Part shown: piece after piece, positions 9,270 to 18,348 of the stretch
Numbering within the stretch: position 1 is the first letter of the stretch
How the letters are laid out: the number at the start of each line of letters is the position of its first letter
Origin: Negativicutes bacterium
GTDB lineage: Bacteria; Bacillota; JAAYKD01
Direction of reading: 5' to 3'
NCBI GenBank assembly: GCA_021372785.1
Contig: JAJFTT010000006.1
Coordinates: 1 to 57,729, forward strand
DNA length: 57,729 nt
The notes under the pieces: model-generated
What the model saw: the letters and a program-made list of their open reading frames with translations, nothing else
Told to the model about the DNA's origin: nothing
Database searches by the model: none
Position numbers and translations under genes: made by a program

Positions 9270-10409
9270 TTAAGCCAGATAATTCCAGGGGTCAACCCGC
9301 TCTCCGTCGACACGGAACTCAATATGCAAATGCGGTCCTGTGCTCCAGCCGGTAGATCCCACCAGCCCGATCACGTCACCCTGATCGACGGTATCCCAAA
9401 CACCGACTAAAATTTGTGACATATGACCATAGACCGTGACGATGCCGTTACCATGGTCGAGCATGACCATATTGCCATAACCGCCGGTATTCCAGCCGGC
9501 ATAAATCACCGTGGCGTTGTCCACAGCCAAAATATTGGCGCCGTAAGGACCCGCAATATCCAAACCACCATGGAAATTACTATTGCTACCGCCAAAAGGA
9601 TCATCCCGCCAGCCGAATTCATCCGTTGTAACATAAGAGCTGGGCAGAGGCCAGATATACTGTCCGCTGCCGTAGACATTGCCCTGATTCTGCGCCTGCA
9701 ATTGACGGATGGTTTCTGCCAAGGCCACCGCCTGCGCTTCAAAGGCGTCATAGGATGCCTGCCAGCTTTCTTTCTGACTCTGAATGTTCCCCATTAAGCT
9801 GTTGCGCTCCGTTTGCATGCTTGCCAGTTCCTCACTGCGGACGCCGGCCTGGTAGGCCAGTGAGGCTAAATAACTGTTATAGTTTTCCAGAGACGTATTG
9901 ATTTCCTCTTGCTGCTCCCTCAGGAGACGCTGTTCTTCCAGTAATTCGACATCTCTTTGGAACAGCAAAGTGATCTGATCAAAACTGGTCAGAAATTCAC
10001 TGAAGGAGGAACTGCCGAAGAGGACTTCCAGGTAACTGACGTTGCCGTTCTCATAGAGAGCGCGCAACCGTGTTTTGGAAACTTCGTATTTCTTCTGCAG
10101 TTCCGCCTCGATGGAAGCCAATTGCTGCTGCCCTTGCAGCACATTCTGCTCTGTTGTGGCTTTCTCATTTTGCAGATAGGCCAGCTCTTTGCCGGTCCAG
10201 TCCAACTCCCAATCGATTTGGGCCAGTTCCGTCAGAAGACTGTTGGTCTGTTGATTGGCCCATTCAATTTTACCCAGCAGTTCCGCTTTCTGCGCATTGG
10301 CCGCCGCCAGAGCCGCTTCATAATCTGATACTTCATCGGCACTGGCAAAACTAAAAGCGGCAACCAGACAAAGGCAAAGCAGACTGATGATCCATTGCTG
10401 TTTTTTCAT
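9270..10409 (-). CDS. M23 (LytM) murein peptidase with coiled coil, EnvC/PcsB-like partner of FtsEX
   Basis: 379 residues from the ATG at 10409 (TAGGTG upstream). A signal sequence (residues about 1-25, ending SFASADE) precedes a long coiled coil (about 30-235) and a C-terminal LytM domain. The zinc-binding pattern is intact: NFHGGLDIA (His, Asp) and GPHLHIEF (HxH). Position 12 bp downstream of ftsX, plus the coiled coil, match the family whose peptidoglycan cleavage is switched on by FtsEX during division (EnvC in E. coli, PcsB or CwlO in Gram-positives). The catalytic residues are present, so it could cleave directly, unlike degenerate EnvC-type activators. Confidence 0.9.
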   Translation of the reverse strand: MKKQQWIISLLCLCLVAAFSFASADEVSDYEAALAAANAQKAELLGKIEWANQQTNSLLTELAQIDWELDWTGKELAYLQNEKATTEQNVLQGQQQLASIEAELQKKYEVSKTRLRALYENGNVSYLEVLFGSSSFSEFLTSFDQITLLFQRDVELLEEQRLLREQQEEINTSLENYNSYLASLAYQAGVRSEELASMQTERNSLMGNIQSQKESWQASYDAFEAQAVALAETIRQLQAQNQGNVYGSGQYIWPLPSSYVTTDEFGWRDDPFGGSNSNFHGGLDIAGPYGANILAVDNATVIYAGWNTGGYGNMVMLDHGNGIVTVYGHMSQILVGVWDTVDQGDVIGLVGSTGWSTGPHLHIEFRVDGERVDPWNYLA

Positions 10410-10420
10410 TTTTTCACCTA

Positions 10421-11308
10421 TTATACTTTTAAATAACGGCCCAGGGAAAGCGCACTGCCGATAATTCCAATCAGGGCACCCCCGGCTATCAGTGTGAAGA
10501 ATAAACCGCGCATAAACGGGAACACCGGCAGCACCGGCAGAAAGGGAATCGAGGTTGTCACATAACCGACAAAATAATGATAAATCAGAAAAATGAAACC
10601 GCCCGCCAGCAAAGCGCCAAAAATCCCCATGATCATTCCCTCCAAAATGAAAGGCCAACGGATAAACCAATCGGTAGCGCCAACGTACTTCATGATCTGG
10701 ATTTCCTGCCTGCGGGCAAATACAGTCAGGCGAATCGTATTCATCATCACAAATAAGGTCGCGGTAGCCAGAGCCAACATGACTGCAGTCATGCTATAAC
10801 GGATCGCCTGGGTGATACTCAGCAGTTTTTCCACTTCTTCTCTGCCATACTTGACTTCCGCGATCCCATGCAGCTTTTCCAAAGCAGATGCCACCACAGC
10901 GACCTGTTCGATCTCCGTCGTCGTCACTTCAAAGGAATTGCGTAAAGGATTATCGCTTTCATACCCCGCCAATAAATCCGAACGGCTGCCTAATTTTTTT
11001 GAAAGGCGAACCAGTGCTTCCGCATTGGATACGAAGACGGTTTCTTTGACCGCAGGCATGGCTTCAATCTGGCTCTGCAGCAGGGCAATTTCCTCCTGCA
11101 CCACCTGATCGTCCAGATATGCGGTGATCTCCAACTTACCTTCCACATCGCGCGCGATATAATCCAGGTTGGCGGTCAGCACCAGAAAAAATCCCAGTAT
11201 GATAAACATTACCAGCGTAATACCCACCGAAGCAAACATCATCCAGCCGTTGCGGCGCAAACCGGTAAAGGCTTCTTTAAAATAATAAGCGATGGTGTGG
11301 GGTTTCAA
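10421..11308 (-). CDS. ftsX: Cell division ABC transporter permease FtsX
   Basis: 295 residues. The N-terminal helix (MMFASVGITLVMFIILGFFLVL) precedes an extracellular domain (about 55-165). Three further membrane helices follow, with the cytoplasmic FARRQEIQIMKYVGATDWFIRWPFILEG segment typical of FtsX. The start is a TTG overlapping the ftsE stop (TTGA), with GGGGGAT 7 nt upstream, so translation is coupled. FtsX is not a transporter; with FtsE it transmits ATP hydrolysis across the membrane to a murein hydrolase, here probably the M23 protein encoded next. Confidence 0.95.
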   Translation of the reverse strand: MKPHTIAYYFKEAFTGLRRNGWMMFASVGITLVMFIILGFFLVLTANLDYIARDVEGKLEITAYLDDQVVQEEIALLQSQIEAMPAVKETVFVSNAEALVRLSKKLGSRSDLLAGYESDNPLRNSFEVTTTEIEQVAVVASALEKLHGIAEVKYGREEVEKLLSITQAIRYSMTAVMLALATATLFVMMNTIRLTVFARRQEIQIMKYVGATDWFIRWPFILEGMIMGIFGALLAGGFIFLIYHYFVGYVTTSIPFLPVLPVFPFMRGLFFTLIAGGALIGIIGSALSLGRYLKV

Positions 11309-11985
11309 TTGTTATATCCCCCTTCCAGGCGTTCATTTACTTTCTTCCCGCCTTCCATCACAATGACCCGATGCTTCATGCGGTTGACCATTTCTTTATC
11401 ATGCGTCGCCATAATGACGGTCATGCCGCGCTCGTTGACCAAACTCAAAAGGCGCATGATTTCCCAGGAAGTCGCCGGATCCAAATTTCCGGTTGGTTCA
11501 TCACAGATTAATATACCGGGGTCATTTGCCAGCGCTCTGGCAATGGCGACCCGCTGCTTCTCACCGCCGGAGAGCTGATCGGGAAAGGATTTGGATCTGG
11601 TTGACAGACCAACCAATTCCAGCAGCAAAGGCACCCGATTATGAATCTCCCGGTTGGATGATTCCACTACCTGCATAGCAAACGCCACATTTTCATAAAC
11701 CGTCTTCTGCGGCAGCAGCCGGTAATCCTGAAAAACGACGCCAAGTCTGCGGCGTAAGGCCGCCACCCGGTTGCGGCGCAACCGATTGATGATTTGGTTA
11801 TCCAGCGTAATCTTGCCGGCTGTTGGGCGCTCTTCGGCAGTCATCAGGCGTAAAATTGTCGATTTGCCGGCGCCGCTGGGACCCACCAAATAAACAAATT
11901 CCCCTTTCTCGATGGAAAAGGAGACATTATCCAAAGCCTGCACCCGGTTGTTGTAGATTTTACTGACTGAATCAAAAGTAAACAT
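11305..11985 (-). CDS. ftsE: Cell division ATP-binding protein FtsE
   Basis: 226 residues of ABC ATPase: Walker A GPSGAGKST, Q-loop FQDYRLLP, signature LSGGEKQR, Walker B ILICDEPTGNLDP and H-loop MATHDKE. The ATG at 11985 follows GGGGGAGGATC closely. It heads the ftsE-ftsX-M23 unit; S41 and uvrB continue on the same strand. No clear promoter was identified in the 412-bp gap that separates it from divergent rnj. Confidence 0.96.
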   Translation of the reverse strand: MFTFDSVSKIYNNRVQALDNVSFSIEKGEFVYLVGPSGAGKSTILRLMTAEERPTAGKITLDNQIINRLRRNRVAALRRRLGVVFQDYRLLPQKTVYENVAFAMQVVESSNREIHNRVPLLLELVGLSTRSKSFPDQLSGGEKQRVAIARALANDPGILICDEPTGNLDPATSWEIMRLLSLVNERGMTVIMATHDKEMVNRMKHRVIVMEGGKKVNERLEGGYNN

Positions 11986-12214
11986 GATCCTCCCCCTGCG
12001 GCCACCGGCTGCTCCCTACCGGGGCTGCCGAAGATCCGCTGATTGGACACCGATCGATCTGTATCCGATTCTGTCTTGAGTTAAAGACGAATGAAAGTGC
12101 CTAAAATGTTCCTTTTTCATCATAGGAACTTGCATGAATCTTCGACGAAGTGATTTTGTTTTCCTCTGCTATGCGAATTATTTCATAAAGTTAGCAATAA
12201 ATGGATTTTACCTG

Positions 12215-12243
12215 TTGTGAAAAAACGCAAAAGAGAGTAAAAT
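12215..12243 (+). promoter_or_regulatory. Promoter of rnj
   Basis: TTGTGA (12215-12220), 17-bp spacer, TAAAAT (12238-12243), giving a leader of about 150 nt before rnj. The rest of the 412-bp ftsE-rnj gap (11986-12397) shows no gene; it contains a short GTTCC/GGAAC inverted repeat near 12110-12130 of unknown role. Confidence 0.65.
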
Positions 12244-12397
12244 AGAATAACAAGGATTTATGCTGGTCTATTTTTAAGCATTATGATCAAAGACTGCAGC
12301 CAAGACAGATCAAAACGCTGTCATATCGCAAGGCAGTTGAAATCAGAGTAAATTACGGTCAGGATAACAGGATTATCGCGGAACTTATGGAGGCAAC

Positions 12398-14071
12398 ATG
12401 GCTAAAAAAGGTACAAACAAATTACAGCTCATTCCCCTGGGCGGTGTGAGCGAAATCGGTAAGAATATGACGGCACTGCGTTTTGGGCAGGAAATCATCC
12501 TGATCGATACCGGTTTAAAATTTCCCGGGGATGATATGCCCGGCATCGATTACATTATTCCCAATTTTTCCTATGTTCTGGAACACAGGGATCTGATCAA
12601 AGGACTTTGCCTGACTCATGGTCATGAAGATCACATCGGCGGGGTTGCTTATTTGGAACAGCAGCTCAAAATTCCGATCTGGGGTTCCACACTGACCTTG
12701 GGCTTATTGGAAAATAAGCTGAAAGAGCACAAAATAACGGCGGAAACCCACACGATTCAAAATGGCGACATTGTACAGTTCGGTCATCATTTTAAAGTTG
12801 AATTCATTCAGAATAATCACAGCATCCCGGACAGCTTTGCTTTAGCCATCCGCACACCGGCAGGAATCCTGATCCATACCGGTGACTTTAAGATTGACCA
12901 AACGCCGGTCTCTGGACCCACGATCAATCTGCAAAAGCTGGGAGCCTACGGTCAGGAAGGTGTATTGGCTCTGATGATCGACTCAACCAATGCCGAACGG
13001 GAAGGCTTCACCAAATCAGAGCGCGTCGTCGGCAAAACGTTTGAAGAAATTCTGCGCAGCCATACCGAAGGACGCATCCTGATCGCCTCGTTCGCCTCCA
13101 ATATCCATCGCATCCAGCAAGTCTTTGATGTTGCGGAAAAATACGGCCGCAAGGTTTCGGCGGTCGGCCGCAGCATGATCAATAACATTGAGATTGCCGG
13201 CCGTTTGGGCTATTTGAAATATAACGAGAAGAATTATCTGCCGATTGAAGCAGTCAGTTCGATCAAAGACAATGAGCTGCTGATTATTTCTACCGGTTCT
13301 CAAGGGGAACCGCTGGCCGGACTGACCCGCATGGCCATGCAGAGCCATCCCAAAGTCAACATTCGGGAAGGCGATCTGGTGATCCTCTCCTCTTCTCCGA
13401 TTCCCGGCAATGAGCGTTTGGTCAGCAAGGTCATCGACGGTCTCTATCGCTGCGGCGCTACCGTGATCCATCAGGGGATGAGCGAAGTTCACGTTTCCGG
13501 TCATGCCAGCCGCGAAGAATTAAAACTGATCCTCAGCCTGACGCAGCCGCGTTATGTCATCCCTTTCCACGGCGAGTACCGGCATCAGGCAAGCATGGTA
13601 CGTTTGGCCGAAGAAATGGGAATCGGCCGTACCCGCAGCTATCTTGCTGAAATCGGTGATGTGATAGAGATTTCCAACGAATCGCTGCGTAAGGTTGGCA
13701 CCGTCACAGCCGGCCCGGTTTATGTCGACAGCTCGGGAGTCGGTGATGTGGGAAATGCTGTGCTGCGTGACAGAACGCAATTGTCTTTGGATGGTACTCT
13801 AACGGTAGTAATGGCAATGGACCGCAGCCATAAGAATATCCTCAGCGGGCCGGAAATTCTGACGCGCGGTTTTATTTATGTCAAAGAATCGGAAGAACTG
13901 ATGCGGGATATCCGTCAATTGGTCAAGGGTATCGTGGCAGAACAGGTTCAAATCGGCAATACCGACCTAAACCTCATCAAAAACACCTTGCGGGACGCTT
14001 TGAGCGGTTATTTGTTTGAAAAAACCGAGCGTACGCCGATGATCCTGCCGATTATCATGGAAATCAGCTGA
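12398..14071 (+). CDS. rnj: Ribonuclease J
   Basis: 557 residues, usual length. The metallo-beta-lactamase motif THGHEDHIGG supplies His74, His76, Asp78 and His79. The HTGDFKID and beta-CASP motifs (SFASNIHRIQQ, VSGHASREELK) follow. RNase J is a 5'-to-3' exonuclease and endonuclease that processes and degrades mRNA and matures rRNA in Bacillota. The C-terminal domain (ILSGPEILTRGFIY onward) mediates oligomerisation. TATGGAGGCAAC precedes the ATG. It is a single-gene unit with its own promoter and a terminator shared with the convergent mreB. Confidence 0.96.
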   Translation: MAKKGTNKLQLIPLGGVSEIGKNMTALRFGQEIILIDTGLKFPGDDMPGIDYIIPNFSYVLEHRDLIKGLCLTHGHEDHIGGVAYLEQQLKIPIWGSTLTLGLLENKLKEHKITAETHTIQNGDIVQFGHHFKVEFIQNNHSIPDSFALAIRTPAGILIHTGDFKIDQTPVSGPTINLQKLGAYGQEGVLALMIDSTNAEREGFTKSERVVGKTFEEILRSHTEGRILIASFASNIHRIQQVFDVAEKYGRKVSAVGRSMINNIEIAGRLGYLKYNEKNYLPIEAVSSIKDNELLIISTGSQGEPLAGLTRMAMQSHPKVNIREGDLVILSSSPIPGNERLVSKVIDGLYRCGATVIHQGMSEVHVSGHASREELKLILSLTQPRYVIPFHGEYRHQASMVRLAEEMGIGRTRSYLAEIGDVIEISNESLRKVGTVTAGPVYVDSSGVGDVGNAVLRDRTQLSLDGTLTVVMAMDRSHKNILSGPEILTRGFIYVKESEELMRDIRQLVKGIVAEQVQIGNTDLNLIKNTLRDALSGYLFEKTERTPMILPIIMEIS

Positions 14072-14103
14072 CGGAGCGATCGGCCGACCCTTATCACTGT
14101 CTG

Positions 14104-14142
14104 AAAAAATCCGCCCGGGCGATCAGCTCAGGCGGATTTTTA
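14104..14142. terminator. Bidirectional terminator between rnj and mreB
   Basis: AAAAATCCGCC pairs with GGCGGATTTTT. A and T runs on both sides allow it to serve both converging genes. Confidence 0.85.
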
Positions 14143-14161
14143 TAATTAGAAAAGAAATCTT

Positions 14162-15181
14162 CTAACGCTTGCGGCTGCTGATCAGATTCTTCTCCAGGTA
14201 ATTTAAGGAATCCAGCGCCAAACAGGTACCCAGGCCGACACACTCGATCGGGTTATCGGCCACGTAAGTATGAATCCCGGTTTCCTGCGTCATCAATTTA
14301 TCCAGGCCGTCAATCAAAGCACCGCCGCCTGTCATAATGATACCGCGGTCCATGATATCGGCCGCCAGTTCCGGCGGAGTGCGTTCCAAAACAGTTTTTA
14401 CCAGACTGACGATGCTGTCGATCGGTTCCTGCATTGCTGTCATGGCCTGATGAGAAGTAATTGTCACATTTTTGGGTAAACCGGTGACTAAATCACGGCC
14501 GCGCACTTCCAGATAAACTTCGCGCGAGCCCGGAAAAGCGGTGCCGGCTTGAATCTTGATATCTTCTGCGGTGCGTTCGCCAATCAACAGGCGATATTCA
14601 TTGCGCATAAAGCGAATGATTGCTTCATCCATTTTATCGCCGGCAATGCGGGCCGCTAGAGAAACGACAATACCCCCCAGAGAAATGACTGCGACATCAG
14701 TCGTGCCGCCGCCAATATCCACAACAATGGCGCCGTTCGGTTTGGCCACATCAATGCCAGCCCCCATGGCAGCTGCCAGTGGTTCTTCGATCAGGAAGGT
14801 CTGGCGTGCTCCGGCTTCGCTGGCTGCTTCCAGCACGGCTCTTTGCTCGACCGTTGTAATTCCGGAAGGAACCCCAATCATCAGACGCGGCCCGAAGAAA
14901 CGATTTTTACCGCAGACTTTGCGAATAAACGCCTGCAGCATCTGTTGGGTCACATCATAATCGGCAATGACACCTTCCCGCATGGGGCGGACAGCAATAA
15001 TATTGCCCGGGGTGCGACCGATCATTTGACGCGCTTCTTCCCCGATGGCAAGTATCTTGCCGGTATCTCTGTCGACCGCAACAACAGAAGGTTCATTGAG
15101 TACAATACCTTTATTCTTAATGGAAACCAAAACACTGGCGGTTCCCAAATCGATGCCAACATCCATACCAAAACCAAACAT
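14162..15181 (-). CDS. mreB: Rod shape-determining protein MreB/Mbl
   Basis: 339 residues from the ATG at 15181 (GGGGGAGG, 8-nt spacing). Actin-like fold motifs: phosphate 1 GIDLGTASVLV, connect 1, phosphate 2 VVDIGGGTTDVAVISLGG, and the adenosine motif MTGGGALIDGLDKLM. The filament guides the elongation peptidoglycan machinery under the membrane. It is not followed by mreC-mreD, so it may be an Mbl-type paralogue rather than the operonic MreB; sequence alone does not decide. Transcribed towards rnj and sharing its terminator. Confidence 0.93.
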   Translation of the reverse strand: MFGFGMDVGIDLGTASVLVSIKNKGIVLNEPSVVAVDRDTGKILAIGEEARQMIGRTPGNIIAVRPMREGVIADYDVTQQMLQAFIRKVCGKNRFFGPRLMIGVPSGITTVEQRAVLEAASEAGARQTFLIEEPLAAAMGAGIDVAKPNGAIVVDIGGGTTDVAVISLGGIVVSLAARIAGDKMDEAIIRFMRNEYRLLIGERTAEDIKIQAGTAFPGSREVYLEVRGRDLVTGLPKNVTITSHQAMTAMQEPIDSIVSLVKTVLERTPPELAADIMDRGIIMTGGGALIDGLDKLMTQETGIHTYVADNPIECVGLGTCLALDSLNYLEKNLISSRKR

Positions 15182-15419
15182 GTTAAAATCCTCCCCCGTG
15201 TGCCTTTCGATCATTTTCGAACAGGCATGCTTCCGCAGTCCCAATTCAGATTCGCCGCTGTTTTCACTGAATCCTGCCTGTCCTATGAAATTTGTATCTC
15301 CTGTCCGCTCCGATAAAACATTTTTTTAGTCTCAGCACCGCGGCCCACAGCGATTGATGAGAAGCAACAGAATTCTTGATAATTCAAATCAATTCCCGGA
15401 AAAACCGTCTGCCTTACGA

Positions 15420-15986
15420 CTAACTTTTGGACTTCGGTTCTTCCGCAGCTTTTTTACCGGGCAATGGCTGAGGATTCTGCTTTAACCAATATAAACCTTC
15501 ACGCAGTACAACGCGGTCACGCAGCAGGATATATTTCATGGTATAATCAACGCATTGGTTCTTGCGCATGCGGAAACTGGCCTGCTTGGGTGTAAACCAA
15601 CGCAATTCAAAGCCCAGCCGTCTTTCATTGGCACTCAAGTCGTTGCCAATCGCTTCTCCGCTAACCCTGCCGACAAAACAATAAGAAAGCTGCAGATAAT
15701 GATTCTGTGCCTTATGTTCCTCAATCGTACCGATTTCGGCTAAAATTTCCACCGGGAAACCGGTTTCTTCCCGTACTTCTCTGATAAAAGCCGCTTCTTT
15801 GCTTTCGCCGGGCAAGATGCCGCCGCCGGGCAGTTTATAGATGCTGAGTTTTCTTAAGTACATTAAAGCGATTTTGCCCTGATCATTGATGACCACGCCT
15901 CTTGAGCCATAACGGGAAATACGGGACACCAGACCAAGATCTTCCCCGGTCACCTGTCTGTCGGTAATGCGTCCCAAAAAGCGCAT
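15420..15986 (-). CDS. Nudix hydrolase
   Basis: 188 residues. The Nudix box G-x5-E-x7-REVREETGF is complete (from GGILPGESKEAA, about residues 55-77). A strand-rich N-terminus (SRGVVINDQGKIALMYLRK) and a charged C-terminal tail (KKAAEEPKSKS) flank it. Nudix enzymes cleave nucleoside diphosphates linked to another group; the substrate cannot be read from this sequence. GAGGTG precedes the ATG. It lies 111 bp downstream of lysS on the same strand and could be co-transcribed. Confidence 0.85.
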   Translation of the reverse strand: MRFLGRITDRQVTGEDLGLVSRISRYGSRGVVINDQGKIALMYLRKLSIYKLPGGGILPGESKEAAFIREVREETGFPVEILAEIGTIEEHKAQNHYLQLSYCFVGRVSGEAIGNDLSANERRLGFELRWFTPKQASFRMRKNQCVDYTMKYILLRDRVVLREGLYWLKQNPQPLPGKKAAEEPKSKS

Positions 15987-16097
15987 GTTCTTTACACCTC
16001 TTCACTCTGCAGCCTTGACAGTTCTGATTTGAACGCGGTTCGCGGCCTGATCCGCCGCTTTCTGATCCCGGGCCCGGACGCGCTGCCGGTCTTCGTC

Positions 16098-17600
16098 TTA
16101 TCTCGTTTCTGCTTCATCTTCCAAAGGGCGCATCAACGGGAATAAGACTCCGTCGCGAATATTCTCCAGGTTTAAAAGCACCTGCAGTAAACGGTCAATC
16201 CCCATGCCCCACCCCGAAATCGGCGGCATACCATATTCCATACACTTGAGATATTCATGATCGAGCGGCATCGCTTCGGCATCGCCCCGGCTGCGCAATC
16301 CCGCCTGCTGTTCCAAACGGATGCGCTGATCAACCGGATCGACCAATTCAGAATAGGCATTGATCAGCTCCGCACCGTTGACTACCAATTGGAAACGATC
16401 GACAATCTGATTGTTCTCATCATTGCGCCGCGCCAAAGGGGAAAGATCCAAAGGATGACAGATCAAAAAAACCGGACTGATCATAAATGGACGGCTGACC
16501 TTTTTGTATAATTGATCAATCAGATTCCCTTTACCAAGGCTCTCCAGATTTTCATGTTCCAGTTTGATTCCCTGCCCGCGGATGGCGGCCAGCAGTGCGG
16601 CGGCATCCGCACACGCGTCGATATCGATCGCCGTATCTTTGAGAATTAAGTCCCGGAACGAAACGACCGGCCATTCCCGGCTGAAATCAATCTCCTGCTC
16701 ACCGATTTGCAATAAGGTGCTGCCGAACAATTCCTGCAGCACAGTCAGAATCAATTCCCGCAGCATCTTCATATTGTCCCGGTAATTAAAGTAAGCGCTG
16801 TAACCTTCAATCATGGTGAAGTCCTGTAAATGTACCGGACTGATTCCTTCGTTCCTAAAACAGCGGGCAACCTCAAAGACATGCTGAAAGCCTCCCACGA
16901 TCAGGCGTTTCAGATAAGTCTCCGGCGCGATCCGCAGGTAAACATCCAGATCGAGTGAATTATGATGGGTCACAAACGGCGTTGCCAGAGCGCCGGAGGC
17001 CTGATTGGTCAGGATCGGTGTCTCCACCTCCAAAAAGCCTCTGTCTTCCAGAAAATGCCGGATGGTACTCAGCAATTTGGAGCGCATCAGGACAACCTTG
17101 CGTGTTTCTTCATTAGAGATCAAATCAAGATAACGTTGGCGATATCGTAATTCGGTATCCGCCAAGCCATGCCATTTTTCCGGCAATTCCCGCAGCGCCT
17201 TACCCAGAAAAGTATAACTTTCCACTTGCAGAGAACGCTCACCGCTGTTGGTGGTAAACAGGGTGCCGCAAAAACCAAAAAAATCGCCGATATCGACAAT
17301 CTTATGAAAAAAATCATATTGGTCTTCCAATGTGTTCTTCTTGAGGACAAACTGCAGTTTGCCCTCAAGATCCTGCAGATGCCCAAATGTAATCTTACCC
17401 ATCTTGCGCATCGAAACGACACGTCCGGCAATCCGGACATCCGCTGTGCCGTCCGGCAGAAGAAACGCATCTTTTAACGTGTGGCTGACAGAAAAGCGCT
17501 CAGGATAAACTTGAATGCCTGCCTCCTGCAGCAATTTTAGCTTATCGACTCGATAGTCGGCGAACTTATCATAATAGTCTTTATATTGTTCCACATCCAT
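16098..17600 (-). CDS. lysS: Lysyl-tRNA synthetase, class II
   Basis: 500 residues. An N-terminal OB-fold anticodon-binding domain (about 55-165, starting VRIAGRVVSMRKMGKITFGHLQDLEGKLQF) precedes the class II core with motif 2 (FEVARCFRNEGISPVHLQDFTMIE) and motif 3 (GWGMGIDRLLQVL). It charges tRNA-Lys in the cytoplasm. GGTGGAGG lies about 9 nt before the ATG. A recognisable promoter lies just upstream, and no T-box is present in the short 5' region. Confidence 0.97.
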   Translation of the reverse strand: MDVEQYKDYYDKFADYRVDKLKLLQEAGIQVYPERFSVSHTLKDAFLLPDGTADVRIAGRVVSMRKMGKITFGHLQDLEGKLQFVLKKNTLEDQYDFFHKIVDIGDFFGFCGTLFTTNSGERSLQVESYTFLGKALRELPEKWHGLADTELRYRQRYLDLISNEETRKVVLMRSKLLSTIRHFLEDRGFLEVETPILTNQASGALATPFVTHHNSLDLDVYLRIAPETYLKRLIVGGFQHVFEVARCFRNEGISPVHLQDFTMIEGYSAYFNYRDNMKMLRELILTVLQELFGSTLLQIGEQEIDFSREWPVVSFRDLILKDTAIDIDACADAAALLAAIRGQGIKLEHENLESLGKGNLIDQLYKKVSRPFMISPVFLICHPLDLSPLARRNDENNQIVDRFQLVVNGAELINAYSELVDPVDQRIRLEQQAGLRSRGDAEAMPLDHEYLKCMEYGMPPISGWGMGIDRLLQVLLNLENIRDGVLFPLMRPLEDEAETR

Positions 17601-17632
17601 TCACATAACCTCCACCAGTTTACTGAATTATA

Positions 17633-17662
17633 ATTGTAACCCCCCGCATCTGTTAATGTCAA
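17633..17662 (-). promoter_or_regulatory. Promoter of lysS
   Basis: TTGACA (17657-17662), 18-bp spacer, TACAAT (17633-17638), read leftwards into lysS. Confidence 0.65.
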
Positions 17663-17722
17663 GTAGCAGCGAAGAAATTATCATATATCTCATATTTACG
17701 TTAAAATCCAGCCCTTTTCATC

Positions 17723-17751
17723 TTGACACTGCAGCAAAGCGCCTCTATAAT
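17723..17751 (+). promoter_or_regulatory. Promoter of the marR-type gene
   Basis: A perfect-consensus promoter: TTGACA (17723-17728), 17 bp, TATAAT (17746-17751). It is stronger than expected for a regulator; operator-like symmetry nearby is not obvious. Confidence 0.85.
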
Positions 17752-17813
17752 TATATATTAAGGAAGCTAATGGTTTAAGAAACGAATCAAATCGATACGG
17801 AAAGGTAAAAATC

Positions 17814-18245
17814 ATGAAGAACAACGAACTACATATCTATCTTGGCCGCCTGTTCCGCAGTCACTGGCGCGAAACCACCAATCGTTTTGCGAAGATAGGT
17901 CTGAGCAGTGCGCAGCCGAAATTACTGCATTATCTCTCCAACCATCCCGGTGCCATGCAGCGGGAAATTGCGGATGGCTGCAGCATCGAATCCGCTACCG
18001 CCACCAGCATCTTAAGCGGCATGGAACAAGCCAAATTGATTTACCGCGAAGCGGATGGCAAAGACCGCCGGATCATGCGGACTTTCTTAACCGAAAAAGG
18101 ACAGCAAACGCAGCAGGAAATCGATCGTATTTTCTTTGAAGTGGAAAATATCTGCTATCAGGGTTTCAGCGAAGCCGAAATCGAACAATTGTATCTCTTC
18201 CTGGACCGAATGTATCAAAATATGCAGAAAACCGAAAGCGAATAG
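17814..18245 (+). CDS. MarR-family transcriptional regulator
   Basis: 143 residues. The winged-helix core runs from about residue 30 to 105: LSSAQPKLLHYLSNHPG, the recognition helix around CSIESATATSILSGMEQ, and the wing with the family signature DGKDRRIMRTFLTEKG. Flanking helices form the dimer interface. MarR proteins are ligand- or oxidant-responsive repressors; no target gene is adjacent, since downstream lies a convergent gene. It is monocistronic, with a consensus promoter and its own terminator. GGAAAGGT precedes the ATG. Confidence 0.9.
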   Translation: MKNNELHIYLGRLFRSHWRETTNRFAKIGLSSAQPKLLHYLSNHPGAMQREIADGCSIESATATSILSGMEQAKLIYREADGKDRRIMRTFLTEKGQQTQQEIDRIFFEVENICYQGFSEAEIEQLYLFLDRMYQNMQKTESE

Positions 18246-18286
18246 GAAAATCCTGCTTCTTCACGCATAAAATTCCAACCTGAAAT

Positions 18287-18328
18287 AACCGTCTCCCGCT
18301 CTGATTCGCACAGCGGCAGACGGTTTTT
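18287..18328 (+). terminator. Terminator of the marR-type gene
   Basis: AACCGTCTCCCGCT pairs with AGCGGCAGACGGTT (one mismatch), followed by TTT-C-TT on the plus strand. Confidence 0.8.
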
Positions 18329-18348
18329 CTTGCATTCGCTTCTCACTC